50,955 bases of DNA from Streptomyces sp. PT12 (GTDB taxonomy: Bacteria; Actinomycetota; Actinomycetes; Streptomycetales; Streptomycetaceae). Positions 1 to 8,791 of the stretch are shown here, piece by piece. A model generated the notes under the pieces. That model was not told the DNA's origin and did not search any database. It saw nothing but the letters and a program-made list of their open reading frames with translations. The first letter of the stretch is position 1; each line of letters begins with the position of its first letter. The DNA lies in assembly GCF_003311645.1 (NCBI RefSeq), contig NZ_QEST01000182.1:1-50955 (forward strand), read 5' to 3'. The translations under genes were made by a program, and so were the position numbers.

Positions 1-55
1 CCCCAGACTCCGTCCGGGAGGTGCCCCCACCCCAGACTCCGTCCGGGAGGTGCCC
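1..55. repeat. Two direct copies of a GC-rich REP-like hairpin repeat
   Basis: An identical 26-bp unit occurs at 1-26 and 30-55. Its core, CAGACTCCGTCCGGG, can form a short hairpin (GGAC/GTCC-type stem around TCC). A 30-bp copy with one mismatch lies at 40387-40416 and a related hairpin at 40328-40348. A partial inverted copy is visible near 177-197. The rest of 1-245 holds no gene I can support. Elements of this kind sit between Streptomyces genes and may act as terminators or be remnants of mobile repeats. Confidence 0.7.
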
Positions 56-245
56 GGGGCCGGGGGGCCGCGCGGGGGCGCCTACCGGGCCCGAAGTGCC
101 CCGCTCGTGTGGGTACTTCCCGTGCTTCGGGGGCCGTCCATGGGGACACGGGCCCTGAGGGGCCCGCGGCGTGGCCCCCAAACGGAGTCCGGGCGCGGCA
201 GGTGCCACGCCGCGGACCGGTCCCCGAAAGCCGCCCGGCCAGGTC

Positions 246-1508
246 CTAGTGACGGGCGTAGTGCAGCCTTCCGCCCTGGGTGTCCACCAGATAGAGGATG
301 TCCTGGCCGCTGGCGTTGCGCCGCACCGCGAGTCGGTCGATCGGCAGCCCAGGGGCGACGGGCGCGCTGCTCCATGTGCCGCCCGACTCGGTGGCGACCC
401 GCGCGCGGTCGGCCCCTGACGCGGTGGCGAAGTAGACGCGCTTGCCCTCCGTCTCGTCCCACGTGAGGCCGAGCGCCGCGGTGGTCTGGCCGCCCGAGTA
501 CACCGTCTGCCGCGCCCACGCGCCGTCGCGGAGATAGGCGTACCGCACATGGAAGAGTCCGCCGCTGGTCGCCGAGCGGTAGCGGTAGGCGACCTTGGGC
601 GAGGTGCCGTCGAGCGTCAGCTTGGCGCTCTGCACCGCGGGGCCCGCCTCGTCCTGGTAGCTCTCCCCGGCCTCGATGGGCTGGATCACATCGGCGCTCG
701 CCGGGGTCACGGGGACGGCGGCCTCGGCGCCCGCATGGTCCCTGAACACCCCCGTGGACGGGCTGTACTTCAGGTAGGACAGCTCGTGCCTGAAGGCGGA
801 CGAGGGGGCGAGCGACCACTCGAAGAGGAGGTGCAGATCGCCCTCGGAGTCCACCTGGAGGTCGTCGGGGTAGACCGAACGCCCGTCGGCGACGGCGAAG
901 CTGCCGACCTTGCTCCAGGACGAGGCGTCGTTGTCCCAGTGGTACAGGTTGCCCGCGCGCCGCGTTCCCTCCTGCACCCGGGCGATCAGATAGAGGTCGC
1001 CGTCCGGGGTGCTGGTGAGCACGGGATAGGTGACGTTCTTCCCCTGGTCGGGGAGGTCCGCCGCGTGGTTGGTTGGGGCGCCGCCCGTGGTGTCCGAACG
1101 GAAGTAGCGCCACGTGTTGTTGTGCATCGAGGCGAAGACGTGGAATCTGCCGCTGCCGTCGCGGGCCATGGAGGGCTGGTTGTGGCCGATGTCGTCGGTG
1201 TACTCGGCGGGGCTGCCGCCGTTCAGCACCGGCAGCCTGCTCCAGCCGCCCGAGGGGTCGCGGCGGGCGATGGCGACGCGGTGGGTGCCGGGCTCCGAGC
1301 CCGGCTCGTTGAACGCGAAGTAGGCGTACTCCCCGGCGCCCCGGTAGGTGGCGACGGGTGTCCACCAGGCGGCCTGGTTGGAGGAGTCCATCGGATAGGG
1401 GACCTCGGTGAGGTCGGCGGGCGCGGCTGCCGCGGGCGTGCCGAGCGGCAGCACGGTGGCCAGTGCGGTCGCCAGCACGAGGAGCAGGCGCCTCAGGGGC
1501 ACGTTCAT
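246..1508 (-). CDS. Secreted BNR-repeat (BNR_4-like) protein, probable polysaccharide lyase/sialidase-fold enzyme
   Basis: This is a 420-aa protein. A classical signal peptide spans residues 1-28: NVPLRR, then a hydrophobic stretch, then an AAAA-P cleavage region. The body carries repeated beta-propeller elements (DGDLYLIARV, SEGDLHLLFEW) and the segment DDIGHNQPSMARDGSGRFHV, typical of BNR_4 proteins, several of which are polysaccharide lyases or hydrolases. I chose the start at 1508 because AGGGAG lies just upstream, although the frame opens further 5'. It is divergent from an IclR regulator and close to a sugar ABC transporter, so it probably depolymerises an extracellular polysaccharide whose oligomers are imported. 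The substrate cannot be read from the sequence. A sialidase is possible, but I see no clear run of Asp boxes. Confidence 0.8.
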   Translation of the reverse strand: MNVPLRRLLLVLATALATVLPLGTPAAAAPADLTEVPYPMDSSNQAAWWTPVATYRGAGEYAYFAFNEPGSEPGTHRVAIARRDPSGGWSRLPVLNGGSPAEYTDDIGHNQPSMARDGSGRFHVFASMHNNTWRYFRSDTTGGAPTNHAADLPDQGKNVTYPVLTSTPDGDLYLIARVQEGTRRAGNLYHWDNDASSWSKVGSFAVADGRSVYPDDLQVDSEGDLHLLFEWSLAPSSAFRHELSYLKYSPSTGVFRDHAGAEAAVPVTPASADVIQPIEAGESYQDEAGPAVQSAKLTLDGTSPKVAYRYRSATSGGLFHVRYAYLRDGAWARQTVYSGGQTTAALGLTWDETEGKRVYFATASGADRARVATESGGTWSSAPVAPGLPIDRLAVRRNASGQDILYLVDTQGGRLHYARH

Positions 1509-1688
1509 GGAATCATCTCCCTTAACATGCATGGAACATGCGTGATGCAGGGAGCGTTGCCACATGATGCGCGTCTGTCAATGCTTCCCGCGCCGCCCGG
1601 TGCAATTGATACCCGCAGAGGGGTTGACGCGGGCTCAATATGCGGTCGACCATCCCACATGTTGCAAGTGAGATTCACTGGAGAGGGC
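1509..1688. promoter_or_regulatory. Divergent control region between BNR gene and IclR gene
   Basis: This 180-bp spacer holds near-direct ACATGC/ACATGCG elements at about 1524-1543, next to the BNR start. Nearer the IclR start it holds GGGGTTGACGCGGGCTC (1620-1636) followed by ATCCCACATGTTGC (1652-1665). The GGGGTTGACG element and the CCCACATG box recur, with the box inverted, in the other divergent IclR region at 6600-6766. They are therefore candidate IclR operator/promoter elements. No experiment or wider alignment backs the assignment. Confidence 0.4.
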
Positions 1689-2528
1689 ATGGCTTCCGAT
1701 CAGGGCAACAACCAGAGCGTCGAACGCGCGGTCTCCGTGCTGCGCGCCTTCCTCGCGGGGCCGCCCGAGCTGCGCGTCTCCGACGTCGTGCGGCACACCG
1801 GGCTCGGCGCCTCCACCACCTCCCGGCTCCTGACCACCCTGGAGTCGCTCGACTATGTCGAACGCGACGGCGTCAGCGGCCTCTACCGGCTCGGCGTCGC
1901 CCCCATCACCCTGGGCGGGGTCGCCCTCAACCAGCACCCGGTGCACCGCGAGGCCAGGCAGCTCGGCCAGGAGCTCGCCGCCCGCGTCGGCCTCGGCGTC
2001 AACGTCGCGGTGCGCCGCTCCGCCTCGCTGTTCTACCTCCTCAACTTCGAGGGCCCGCTGGCCCCCCGCAACACCGTGCTCAGCGGCCAGCGCAAGCCCC
2101 TGCACGCCACGGGCCTCGGCAAGTGCCTGCTGCTCGCCCTCGACGCCGGCGAGCGCAGGGCCCTGCTGCCCGAGGAGGCCCTGCGCCCCTTCACCGCCCG
2201 CACTCTCGCGAGCCACCGCGCGCTCGACGAGCAGCTGGCCGAGGCGGCGCGGCGCGGCTACGCCACCGAGGTCGAGGAGCTGGCGCACGGCCGGTCCTGT
2301 GTGGCGGCCCCCATCAGGGACCGCTCGGGCTCCATCACCGCCGCCATCTCCATATCGGGGCCGCTCTCCACCGTCGATCTCGACCACCGCGAACGGGAGT
2401 TGGCCCGCGCCGTGATCGAGGCGGCCGACTCCGTGAGCGTCGCCCTCGGCTATGTGGGACCACCGGGGCCCGGCGCGGACCCCGGGCCGCGAGCCGGTGC
2501 CGCGGCGCGCGCCGGGGGCAGGCCATGA
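1689..2528 (+). CDS. IclR-family transcriptional regulator
   Basis: This 279-aa protein has an N-terminal winged helix (residues about 10-70: QSVERAVSVLRAFLA, then TGLGASTTSRLLTTLESL). A C-terminal IclR effector domain follows, with HATGLGKCLLLAL, GYATEVEELAHGRSCVAAPI and a closing AAISISGP strand. The start at 1689 is preceded by GGAGAGG. The stop overlaps the next permease start by 4 bp (ATGA), so the regulator is translationally coupled to the ABC transporter operon it presumably controls. The last 25 residues are a Gly/Pro/Ala-rich tail of no visible function. The family usually binds small aromatic or sugar-derived effectors; the effector here is unknown. Confidence 0.9.
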   Translation: MASDQGNNQSVERAVSVLRAFLAGPPELRVSDVVRHTGLGASTTSRLLTTLESLDYVERDGVSGLYRLGVAPITLGGVALNQHPVHREARQLGQELAARVGLGVNVAVRRSASLFYLLNFEGPLAPRNTVLSGQRKPLHATGLGKCLLLALDAGERRALLPEEALRPFTARTLASHRALDEQLAEAARRGYATEVEELAHGRSCVAAPIRDRSGSITAAISISGPLSTVDLDHRERELARAVIEAADSVSVALGYVGPPGPGADPGPRAGAAARAGGRP

Positions 2529-3436
2529 CGCCCCTGACCGGCGCGGCCCGCCCCCGGCGCGGCGAGCGGCTTTCGAACACCGCGTTCGCGCTGCTGCTCA
2601 CGCTGCCCGGCGTGGCCCTGTTCGCCGCCATCGTCTGCTACCCGCTGATCGCCTCGCTGGTCACCGGCTTCTTCGAGCAGTCCCTCGTGCTGCCTGGGCG
2701 TTCCTTCGTGGGCCTGAGCAACTACCGCGAGGCCCTCGAAGGCGACTTCTGGCCGGTGCTGCGCCAGACGGCGGTCTTCACCCTGGGTGCCACCGCGATC
2801 CCGTTCGTCCTCGGGTTCGCGCTCGCCCTCGCGCTGAACTCCGGGATCAGGGGCAGCGGCTTCCTGCGCGGCCTCTTCCTCTTCCCCTGGGTCATCCCCG
2901 GCGTCGTGGTGTCCTTCCTGTGGATGTGGATCTTCAACGCCAACTACGGGGTGCTCAACGGCGTGCTGACCCGGCTCGGGCTGATCGACGAGTCCGTCAC
3001 CTGGCTCGGCGAGCCGGGGACCGCGATGCTCGCCGTGATCGTCACCAAGAGCTGGGCCAGCTTCCCCTGGATCATGGTGATGATGCTGGCCGCGCTCCAG
3101 ACCGTGCCGAGGGAGCTGCACGAGGCGGCGGCCGTCGACGGCTCGGGGGCGATCCGCCGCTTCCGCACCGTCACCTGGCCCGGGGTGCGCGGGGTGGCGG
3201 CGATCGCGATCCTGCTCGAGTTCATCTGGAACTTCCAGCACTTCGACACCATCTACGTGCTCACAGGGGGCGGCCCCGCGGGGTCCACCGAGACCTTCGC
3301 GGTCGCCGTGTACCGGGAGGCGTTCCACGGCTTCGACCTGGGCCGGGCCACCGCGCTCGGCGGGCTGTGGATGGTGCTGCTGCTCGGTCTTGTCGGGCTG
3401 TATCTGCGGATGTTCGAGAGGGAGACCGACCGATGA
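2525..3436 (+). CDS. Carbohydrate ABC transporter permease (MalF/UgpA type)
   Basis: This is a 303-aa inner-membrane protein with about six predicted transmembrane segments, the first at residues about 20-45. The MalF-type EAA loop reads ELHEAAAVDGSGAIRRFRTVTWPG, near residues 198-221 and facing the ATPase. The N-terminal Arg-rich stretch followed by a hydrophobic helix is typical of sugar permease 1. The gene overlaps the regulator upstream and the second permease downstream by 4 bp each. No cognate ATPase gene is present in the window. Streptomyces sugar transporters of this kind usually share the MsiK ATPase encoded elsewhere. Confidence 0.93.
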   Translation: MTPLTGAARPRRGERLSNTAFALLLTLPGVALFAAIVCYPLIASLVTGFFEQSLVLPGRSFVGLSNYREALEGDFWPVLRQTAVFTLGATAIPFVLGFALALALNSGIRGSGFLRGLFLFPWVIPGVVVSFLWMWIFNANYGVLNGVLTRLGLIDESVTWLGEPGTAMLAVIVTKSWASFPWIMVMMLAALQTVPRELHEAAAVDGSGAIRRFRTVTWPGVRGVAAIAILLEFIWNFQHFDTIYVLTGGGPAGSTETFAVAVYREAFHGFDLGRATALGGLWMVLLLGLVGLYLRMFERETDR

Positions 3437-4362
3437 GCGCCATGGACACCGTGACCCCGGCCGTGCGCCCCACCAAGGGCGGGCCCCCCGCGCCACCCGC
3501 CCCGGCCCCCGCGAAGCGTCGGCGTCGGCGCCGACCCGACCAGCGGCGTTCGAGCGTCGCCGCGTGGGCGGCGGTGGGCGTGATCGGGCTCTTCGGGCTG
3601 CTGCCCGTCTACTGGATGCTCGTCACCGCGCTGAGCCCGGACGACCGGGCGTTCCGCTTCCCGCCCGACCTGTTCCCGCGGGCCGTCACCCTGGAGCACT
3701 TCCGCGCCTTCGCCGAGAACGAGGCGCTGTTTCGCTACATGCTCAACAGCGTCGTGGTGGCCTCGATCACGGCGGTGCTCAGCGTCGTCGTCTCGGCCTA
3801 CATGGGCTACTCGTTCTCCAAGTTCCGCTACCGCGGCCGGACGTCGCTGATGAACTTCGTGCTGGCCTCGCAGATGTTCCCGCAGGCCCTGCTGCTCATC
3901 ACGCTCTACGCGGTCTTCAGCGAGTTCGGGCTGCTCAACACCTATGCCGCGCTGATCCTCTCCTTCACCACCTTCACCATGCCGCTGTGCGTGTGGATGC
4001 TGAAGGGGATCTTCGACACCGTGCCAGACGCCCTGCTGGAGGCGGCGGCCATCGACGGCGCATCGCGCTGGCGCACCCTGCACACCATCGTCGCCCCGCT
4101 GGCGGCGCCCGGCATGGTCGCCGCGGGGCTGTTCGCCTTCGTCCGCGGCTGGAACGACTTCATCTTCGCCCTCACCCTGGCCGACCAGGACACCCAGACC
4201 CTGCCGCCGGGGCTGGTGAACACCTACATCGGGGAGTTCCAGACCTCCTGGCCCGCCCTGATGGCGGCCTCGCTCGTCGTCTCGCTGCCCGTGGTCATCG
4301 CGTTCACCTTCCTCCAGCGCTACCTGGTCGGCGGGCTCACCGCCGGCGCCGTCAAGAGCTGA
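3433..4362 (+). CDS. Carbohydrate ABC transporter permease (MalG/UgpE type)
   Basis: This is a 309-aa permease. A cytoplasmic Pro/Ala/Arg-rich leader (residues 1-38) precedes the first membrane helix (AAVGVIGLFGLLPVYWMLVTAL). The EAA loop DALLEAAAIDGASRWRTLHTI lies near residues 199-219. The conserved MalG-type WNDFIFAL segment follows. It starts inside the previous gene (ATGA overlap) and precedes the binding-protein gene, so the order is regulator, permease 1, permease 2, binding protein. It forms the channel heterodimer with its neighbour. Confidence 0.93.
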   Translation: MSAMDTVTPAVRPTKGGPPAPPAPAPAKRRRRRRPDQRRSSVAAWAAVGVIGLFGLLPVYWMLVTALSPDDRAFRFPPDLFPRAVTLEHFRAFAENEALFRYMLNSVVVASITAVLSVVVSAYMGYSFSKFRYRGRTSLMNFVLASQMFPQALLLITLYAVFSEFGLLNTYAALILSFTTFTMPLCVWMLKGIFDTVPDALLEAAAIDGASRWRTLHTIVAPLAAPGMVAAGLFAFVRGWNDFIFALTLADQDTQTLPPGLVNTYIGEFQTSWPALMAASLVVSLPVVIAFTFLQRYLVGGLTAGAVKS

Positions 4363-4398
4363 ACCTCACTCAAGACTTGAACCACAAGGAGAACTCCC

Positions 4399-5736
4399 AT
4401 GTCCAGATTCCGCACCCGCCAGCTCATGGCGCCAGGGACGGCGCGTCCCGACGCCGGGCTGCGCCGCCGCGACACGCTGCGCCTGCTCGGCCTCGGCGCC
4501 ATGGGGGCCGTGGGGGCGGGGGCGCTGTCCGCGTGCGCGCCGTCAGGCGGCTCGGGCGGCGGCGGCGACGCGTCCGCCACCTCGTTCGGCTTCTCCTCCT
4601 GGTCGCTCAATGAGGAGGCGAGCAAGCCGGTCGTGGAGGCGATCATCGCCGACTGGGAGAGCGCCGAGGACGTCGCCATCGACCCGGTGTCCTATCCCTA
4701 CAACGACTACCTCACCCAGCTCACCCTCAAGCTGCGCGGCGGCCAGGTCACCGGCGCCGTCCAGCTCGACATCGCCTGGCTCGGCGCCCTCGCCCCGATG
4801 GGCAGGCTCCTCGACCTCTCGGAGGCCGCGGCGCGCGGCGGCTACACCGAGGCCGCGCTGACCAGCGGGCAGTACGACGGCACCCAGTACGGCCTGCCCT
4901 GGACCACCGCCTCCATCGGGCTGATCGCCAACTCCACCCTGCTCGACGAGGCCGGGATCACCGAACAGCCCACCACGATCGAGCAGTTCGAGGAGGCGCT
5001 GCGCGCGCTCAAGGACCTCGACGGGATCACCCCCTACGCCGCGGCGACCAAGGTGGCCCAGCTCAAGGACATCTTCCCGTGGATGCGGACCTTCGGCTGC
5101 ACCCTGGTCGAGGGGGACACGGTCACCATCGGCGACGACGCCTCCGTCGAGGCCGTCGAGTGGTACAAGCGGCTCTACGACGACGGGCTCATCGCCGCCG
5201 ACGTCGACCGCTTCGACGCGCGCGCCCTGTTCGCGCAGGGCAGGGTGGGGTTCTACGACGACGCGGTGATCGGCAAGGGCGCGACCGTCGCCCAGGCGAG
5301 CGACCCCGCCCTCGCGGACGCGATGGTGCCGGTGCCGCGCCCGGTGCTGGCCTCGGGGGACACCCCGCAGGCGCTGCTGTGGGGCCATGTGATCGTGGTG
5401 GTCGACGGCGAAGGCTCGGACGCCGCAACCGAGTTCGCGCTGCACACCACGTCCGACACGGCGACGGTCGCCGACTACTTCGAACGCCTCGCGCTGCCCC
5501 CGACCACCGAGGAGGGCCTGGCGGACCCGGCCGTCGCCCAGGACACGTTCACCACCGAGTGGACCGAGCGGATCACCGCGACGGCGACCCCTGGCCCGTT
5601 CTGGCACCTCACCCAGAACGCGCAGATCGAGGAGGTCGTGGCCCAGCAGGTCCAGGCCGTGCTCGTGGGCGGCTCGTCGGCCAGGGACGCGATGAACGCC
5701 GCCCGCGAGGAGATCACCGGCCTCATGGAACGCTGA
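4399..5736 (+). CDS. Extracellular sugar-binding lipoprotein of the ABC transporter
   Basis: This 445-aa solute-binding protein has a strong ribosome site (AAGGAGAA) before the start. The export signal carries twin arginines (LRRRDTLRLLGLGAMG) and a lipobox LSAC, so the mature protein is a lipid-anchored lipoprotein, possibly Tat-exported. The mature part has the bacterial type-1 extracellular solute-binding pattern, for example YGLPWTTASIGLIANSTLLDEAG. It is the last gene of the transporter operon. Together with the neighbouring secreted BNR protein and glycosidase it suggests capture of oligosaccharides released outside the cell. Confidence 0.92.
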   Translation: MSRFRTRQLMAPGTARPDAGLRRRDTLRLLGLGAMGAVGAGALSACAPSGGSGGGGDASATSFGFSSWSLNEEASKPVVEAIIADWESAEDVAIDPVSYPYNDYLTQLTLKLRGGQVTGAVQLDIAWLGALAPMGRLLDLSEAAARGGYTEAALTSGQYDGTQYGLPWTTASIGLIANSTLLDEAGITEQPTTIEQFEEALRALKDLDGITPYAAATKVAQLKDIFPWMRTFGCTLVEGDTVTIGDDASVEAVEWYKRLYDDGLIAADVDRFDARALFAQGRVGFYDDAVIGKGATVAQASDPALADAMVPVPRPVLASGDTPQALLWGHVIVVVDGEGSDAATEFALHTTSDTATVADYFERLALPPTTEEGLADPAVAQDTFTTEWTERITATATPGPFWHLTQNAQIEEVVAQQVQAVLVGGSSARDAMNAAREEITGLMER

Positions 5737-5804
5737 ACGATCGCCCGGCGCGAGCGCAGCGTCGGACGGCGCGGACCGGCGCTCCAAGCCCGCCCGGGCA
5801 GGGC

Positions 5805-6599
5805 CTAGTGCAGGTAGCCGAGCCCCGTCGAGATCTGGTCGGCGTACTCGATGGCCCGGCGGGCCAGCTCGGCCTCCCGCTCCGGCAGGTCGAGGGCGGA
5901 CAGCGACCCGGAGACGGAGAGCGCCGCGACCACCTCGCCCGAGCGGTCCCTGATCGGGGCCGCCAGGCACGCGCGGCCGAGCGCCAACTCCTCGACCTCG
6001 GTGGCGTATCCGCGGGCGCGCACGTCGTCGAGCGCGCCGAGCAGCGCGTCGAGGCCGGTCAGGGTGCGGCCGGTGAAGGCGGGATACTCCTCGCCCAGGA
6101 GCGCCCTGACCTCATCGGCGCGCCTGCCGCACAGCAGGGCCTTGCCCAGCGCCGTGGCGTGCAGGGGCGCGAGGCGCCCGGTGAGGGTGAAGGAGCGCGG
6201 CGCCCTCGGGCCCTCGAAGTGGCAGAGGTAGAACAGCTGGTCGCCGTGCCGCTCGGCGACGTTGGCGCCGAGCCCCGTCTCGTGGGTGAGGTTCTGCGCG
6301 ACCTGGCGCGCGGCGCGGTGCACCGGCGACTGGTTGAGCGCGACGCCCGCGAGCGAGATCAGCCGAGGGCCGAGCCGGTGCAGCCCGCTGCGCTCGTCCC
6401 GCGCCAGATACCCCAGCGCCTCGAGCGCGCTGACCAGGCGGGAGACGGTGGACTGCCCCAGGCCGGTCAGCTCCACGAGCTCCGCGATGCGGCGCTCGGG
6501 GTGCTCGTCCGTGAAGTACGCCAGCAGGGACAGTGCCCGCTCCACGCTCTGGGTGCCCGCCACCGCGGTGGCCACGCTGGGATTCGTACGCGACGCCAT
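5805..6599 (-). CDS. Second IclR-family transcriptional regulator
   Basis: This 264-aa protein has the same two-domain plan as the regulator at 1689. The winged helix contains GTQSVERALSLLAYFT and TGLGQSTVSRLVSALEALG. The effector domain contains HATALGKALLCGR and GYATEVEELALGRACLAAPIRDRSG. The two are clearly paralogous: GYATEVEELA-GR-C-AAPIRDRSG is shared. I preferred the start at 6599 (MASRTNPS) over upstream starts at 6629 and 6665, because it aligns best with the paralogue and AAGGGA lies upstream. It is divergent from the glycosidase gene, which it probably represses. Confidence 0.9.
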   Translation of the reverse strand: MASRTNPSVATAVAGTQSVERALSLLAYFTDEHPERRIAELVELTGLGQSTVSRLVSALEALGYLARDERSGLHRLGPRLISLAGVALNQSPVHRAARQVAQNLTHETGLGANVAERHGDQLFYLCHFEGPRAPRSFTLTGRLAPLHATALGKALLCGRRADEVRALLGEEYPAFTGRTLTGLDALLGALDDVRARGYATEVEELALGRACLAAPIRDRSGEVVAALSVSGSLSALDLPEREAELARRAIEYADQISTGLGYLH

Positions 6600-6766
6600 G
6601 GGTACCCCGATCCCTTTTAGGAGTGCCATCCAGATAGTGGATCCTACAGGCCATGTCCGCGGCATCTCCCCACACCGCCCGTGCGCAAGGGGTTGACGGG
6701 CTCCGCCATGTGGGAGAGGTTCTCGCTAAATGAATCGCTCATGCCAATAAAGAGCCGGAGGACCAT
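6600..6766. promoter_or_regulatory. Divergent control region between IclR gene and glycosidase gene
   Basis: The spacer contains AAGGGGTTGACGGGCTC (about 6687-6703), almost the same as the element at 1620-1636. A CATGTGGG box follows within 8 bases, at about 6708-6715; this is the reverse complement of the CCCACATG box at 1654-1661. The ribosome site for the glycosidase is CCGGAGGA. The shared elements suggest that both halves of the locus answer to the same or paralogous IclR proteins. Confidence 0.4.
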
Positions 6767-8761
6767 ATGAAGGCGCGGGCACTCATCGCCGCAGGGACGC
6801 TCATCGTCGGCGTCATCCCAGGGGCCGCCGCCGCGGCGGCGGCGGAGCCGGGCTCCGCCCCCGCCGCCGCCCCTGGCGACCCGACCGCCGCGCAGCCGGT
6901 GCTGCTCAACCAGAGCGGATTCGGCCTCGGCGAGCCCAAGCGGTTCACCGCGCCACGGGCCGAGGACGGCGCGGCCTTCGAGATCACCGACGCCTCGGGC
7001 GAGGTCAGGTTCCGCGGCAGGGTGCACGGGGGCGTGGGCGACTTCACCGCGTTCGACCCGCGCGACACGGGCGACTTTGTGGTCACCGTCGAGGGCTCGG
7101 CGGGCGTCGGCACCTCGGTGCCCTTCGGGATCGGCGCCTACTGGATCGACCGGGTGTCCTACCAGCGCGCCATCGAGTTCATGTCGGGAAGCCGCTGCTA
7201 CTTCGGCGACTTCACCCGCTTCGCCGACGGGCCCGGGCTCGCCAGCGACGAGTACGGCCACCGCGAGTGCATGAAGGCCGTCACCTGGCGCGACGGGGCG
7301 CACTACTCGCGGGAGATCCAGACGCTTGTCGACCTGTACTTCGTCAACCCCAGCGCGTTCGAGCAGATCTCCGTGGACGACGCGATCTACGAGGGGCTGC
7401 CGGTGACGCTGCCCGATGACACGCCCGAGATCGTGCGCCTCATCCACTGGGGCGTCGAGCTGCTGCTCGCGGCCGATGTCAACGAGCCCCAGCTCAAGGA
7501 GCAGTTGGCGGCCTTCGTGCACGCCTATCCCCAACTCGCCGAGTACATACCGGCCGACGTCTACGAGCGCGCCCGCGACCATGTCTTCGCCACCTGGGGC
7601 GACCCCGAGGGCGACCGCTACTACTGGCAGGCGTTCACGCCCCACACGGGGGATCTGTTCCAGACATACACCGAAGTGGGCACGGGCAAGGGCGAGTTGG
7701 CGCCCGGCCACTCGGTGTGGCCGAACGTCATGATGTACGAGGTCGCGCTGCGCGAGGGCCGCGATGACGCCGAACGCTACCTGAACGCCGCGCGCGACCA
7801 GGCCGCGTGGCTGGTCGGCAACCTCGACCTGGCCGACCCCGCCGTCACCAAGGGGCAGCGGCAGAGCGAGTATGTGCTGATCACCGGCCTTGTGCAGTTC
7901 GCCGAGAACTACCCCGACCAGGCGCCGGACGGCATCGAGGAGTTCGTCCGCGACTGGGCCGAGGTCGCCACCGAACGCTCAGACAACCTCTGGGACTTCC
8001 GCCGCTACTCCGACGAGCGCTGGACCATCCCCGCCTTCACCGGCGGCGGCGCCGACGACCCCAACGAGACGGGCAACGTCGCGGGCTTCGCCGCGCCCGC
8101 GCTCGCCGCCGCCCGGCTCCTCGGCGACGACGACCCGCTGGCCGACCGGCTGCGCGAGATCGCCGCGGCCCACGTCGACAACCTCTTCGGCCGCAACCCC
8201 ACGGGCCGCCACGCCTCGTACGACGCGCCGAGCGAGCAGGACGGGTTCGAAGGCGTTGAACGAGGCTGGTTCTCCGAGTACCAGGGCGGCGCCGGGCTGC
8301 TGGAGAACCTGCCCGGCGTCCTCGACGGCAGCCCGAAGAACGGCCACTACCCCTTCAACCCCGCCACCGGGAACATCGGCCACACCGAGGGCTGGGTCGC
8401 GTTCAACACCTCGTGGAACGAGTCGCTCGTCTGGCGCGCCGTCGACCTGACCAGCATCGAGGTGCGCAACCGCGGCGGCGCCCCCGCGCGCGTCGTCCCC
8501 CGCGACGGGGAGGTGACGGTCGAGCTTGCCGCGCCGCTCAACCTGGACGCCGACGCCCTCGACCAGGGCACGGTCGAGGTCCACGTGAGCGACGGCGCGG
8601 CCGAGCCGCTGACCGTGACCCAGACGGGCCCGAACGCCACGACGTTCCGCGGCACCCTCGACGTGGCGGAGCTGGACGCGCGCCACGGCGACGAGGTCAC
8701 GGTGTCGTACGGCTACGGCGCGTTCGCGGTGTCGCACTCCTTCACCGTGGTCGGACGCTGA
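6767..8761 (+). CDS. Secreted six-hairpin (GH9-like) glycosidase with N-terminal Ig-like domain
   Basis: This 664-aa protein has a signal peptide at residues 1-28. An N-terminal cellulase-type Ig domain (VLLNQSGFGLGEPKRFTAP, residues about 43-130) precedes an (alpha/alpha)6 catalytic region. That region has GAHYSREIQTLVDLYF, a long helical middle and an NPATGNIGHTEGWVAFNTSWNESLVW segment near residues 528-553. The C-terminal 100 residues look like a beta-sandwich. The architecture is that of GH9 and related six-hairpin glycosidases, but I do not see the canonical GH9 catalytic DAGD motif, so family and substrate are open. CDD/CAZy assignment would decide. It lies next to an IclR regulator and an oligosaccharide transporter. 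Confidence 0.75.
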   Translation: MKARALIAAGTLIVGVIPGAAAAAAAEPGSAPAAAPGDPTAAQPVLLNQSGFGLGEPKRFTAPRAEDGAAFEITDASGEVRFRGRVHGGVGDFTAFDPRDTGDFVVTVEGSAGVGTSVPFGIGAYWIDRVSYQRAIEFMSGSRCYFGDFTRFADGPGLASDEYGHRECMKAVTWRDGAHYSREIQTLVDLYFVNPSAFEQISVDDAIYEGLPVTLPDDTPEIVRLIHWGVELLLAADVNEPQLKEQLAAFVHAYPQLAEYIPADVYERARDHVFATWGDPEGDRYYWQAFTPHTGDLFQTYTEVGTGKGELAPGHSVWPNVMMYEVALREGRDDAERYLNAARDQAAWLVGNLDLADPAVTKGQRQSEYVLITGLVQFAENYPDQAPDGIEEFVRDWAEVATERSDNLWDFRRYSDERWTIPAFTGGGADDPNETGNVAGFAAPALAAARLLGDDDPLADRLREIAAAHVDNLFGRNPTGRHASYDAPSEQDGFEGVERGWFSEYQGGAGLLENLPGVLDGSPKNGHYPFNPATGNIGHTEGWVAFNTSWNESLVWRAVDLTSIEVRNRGGAPARVVPRDGEVTVELAAPLNLDADALDQGTVEVHVSDGAAEPLTVTQTGPNATTFRGTLDVAELDARHGDEVTVSYGYGAFAVSHSFTVVGR

Positions 8762-8791
8762 CCCCGGGTCCCGCGCCCTGACGACGGCCGG

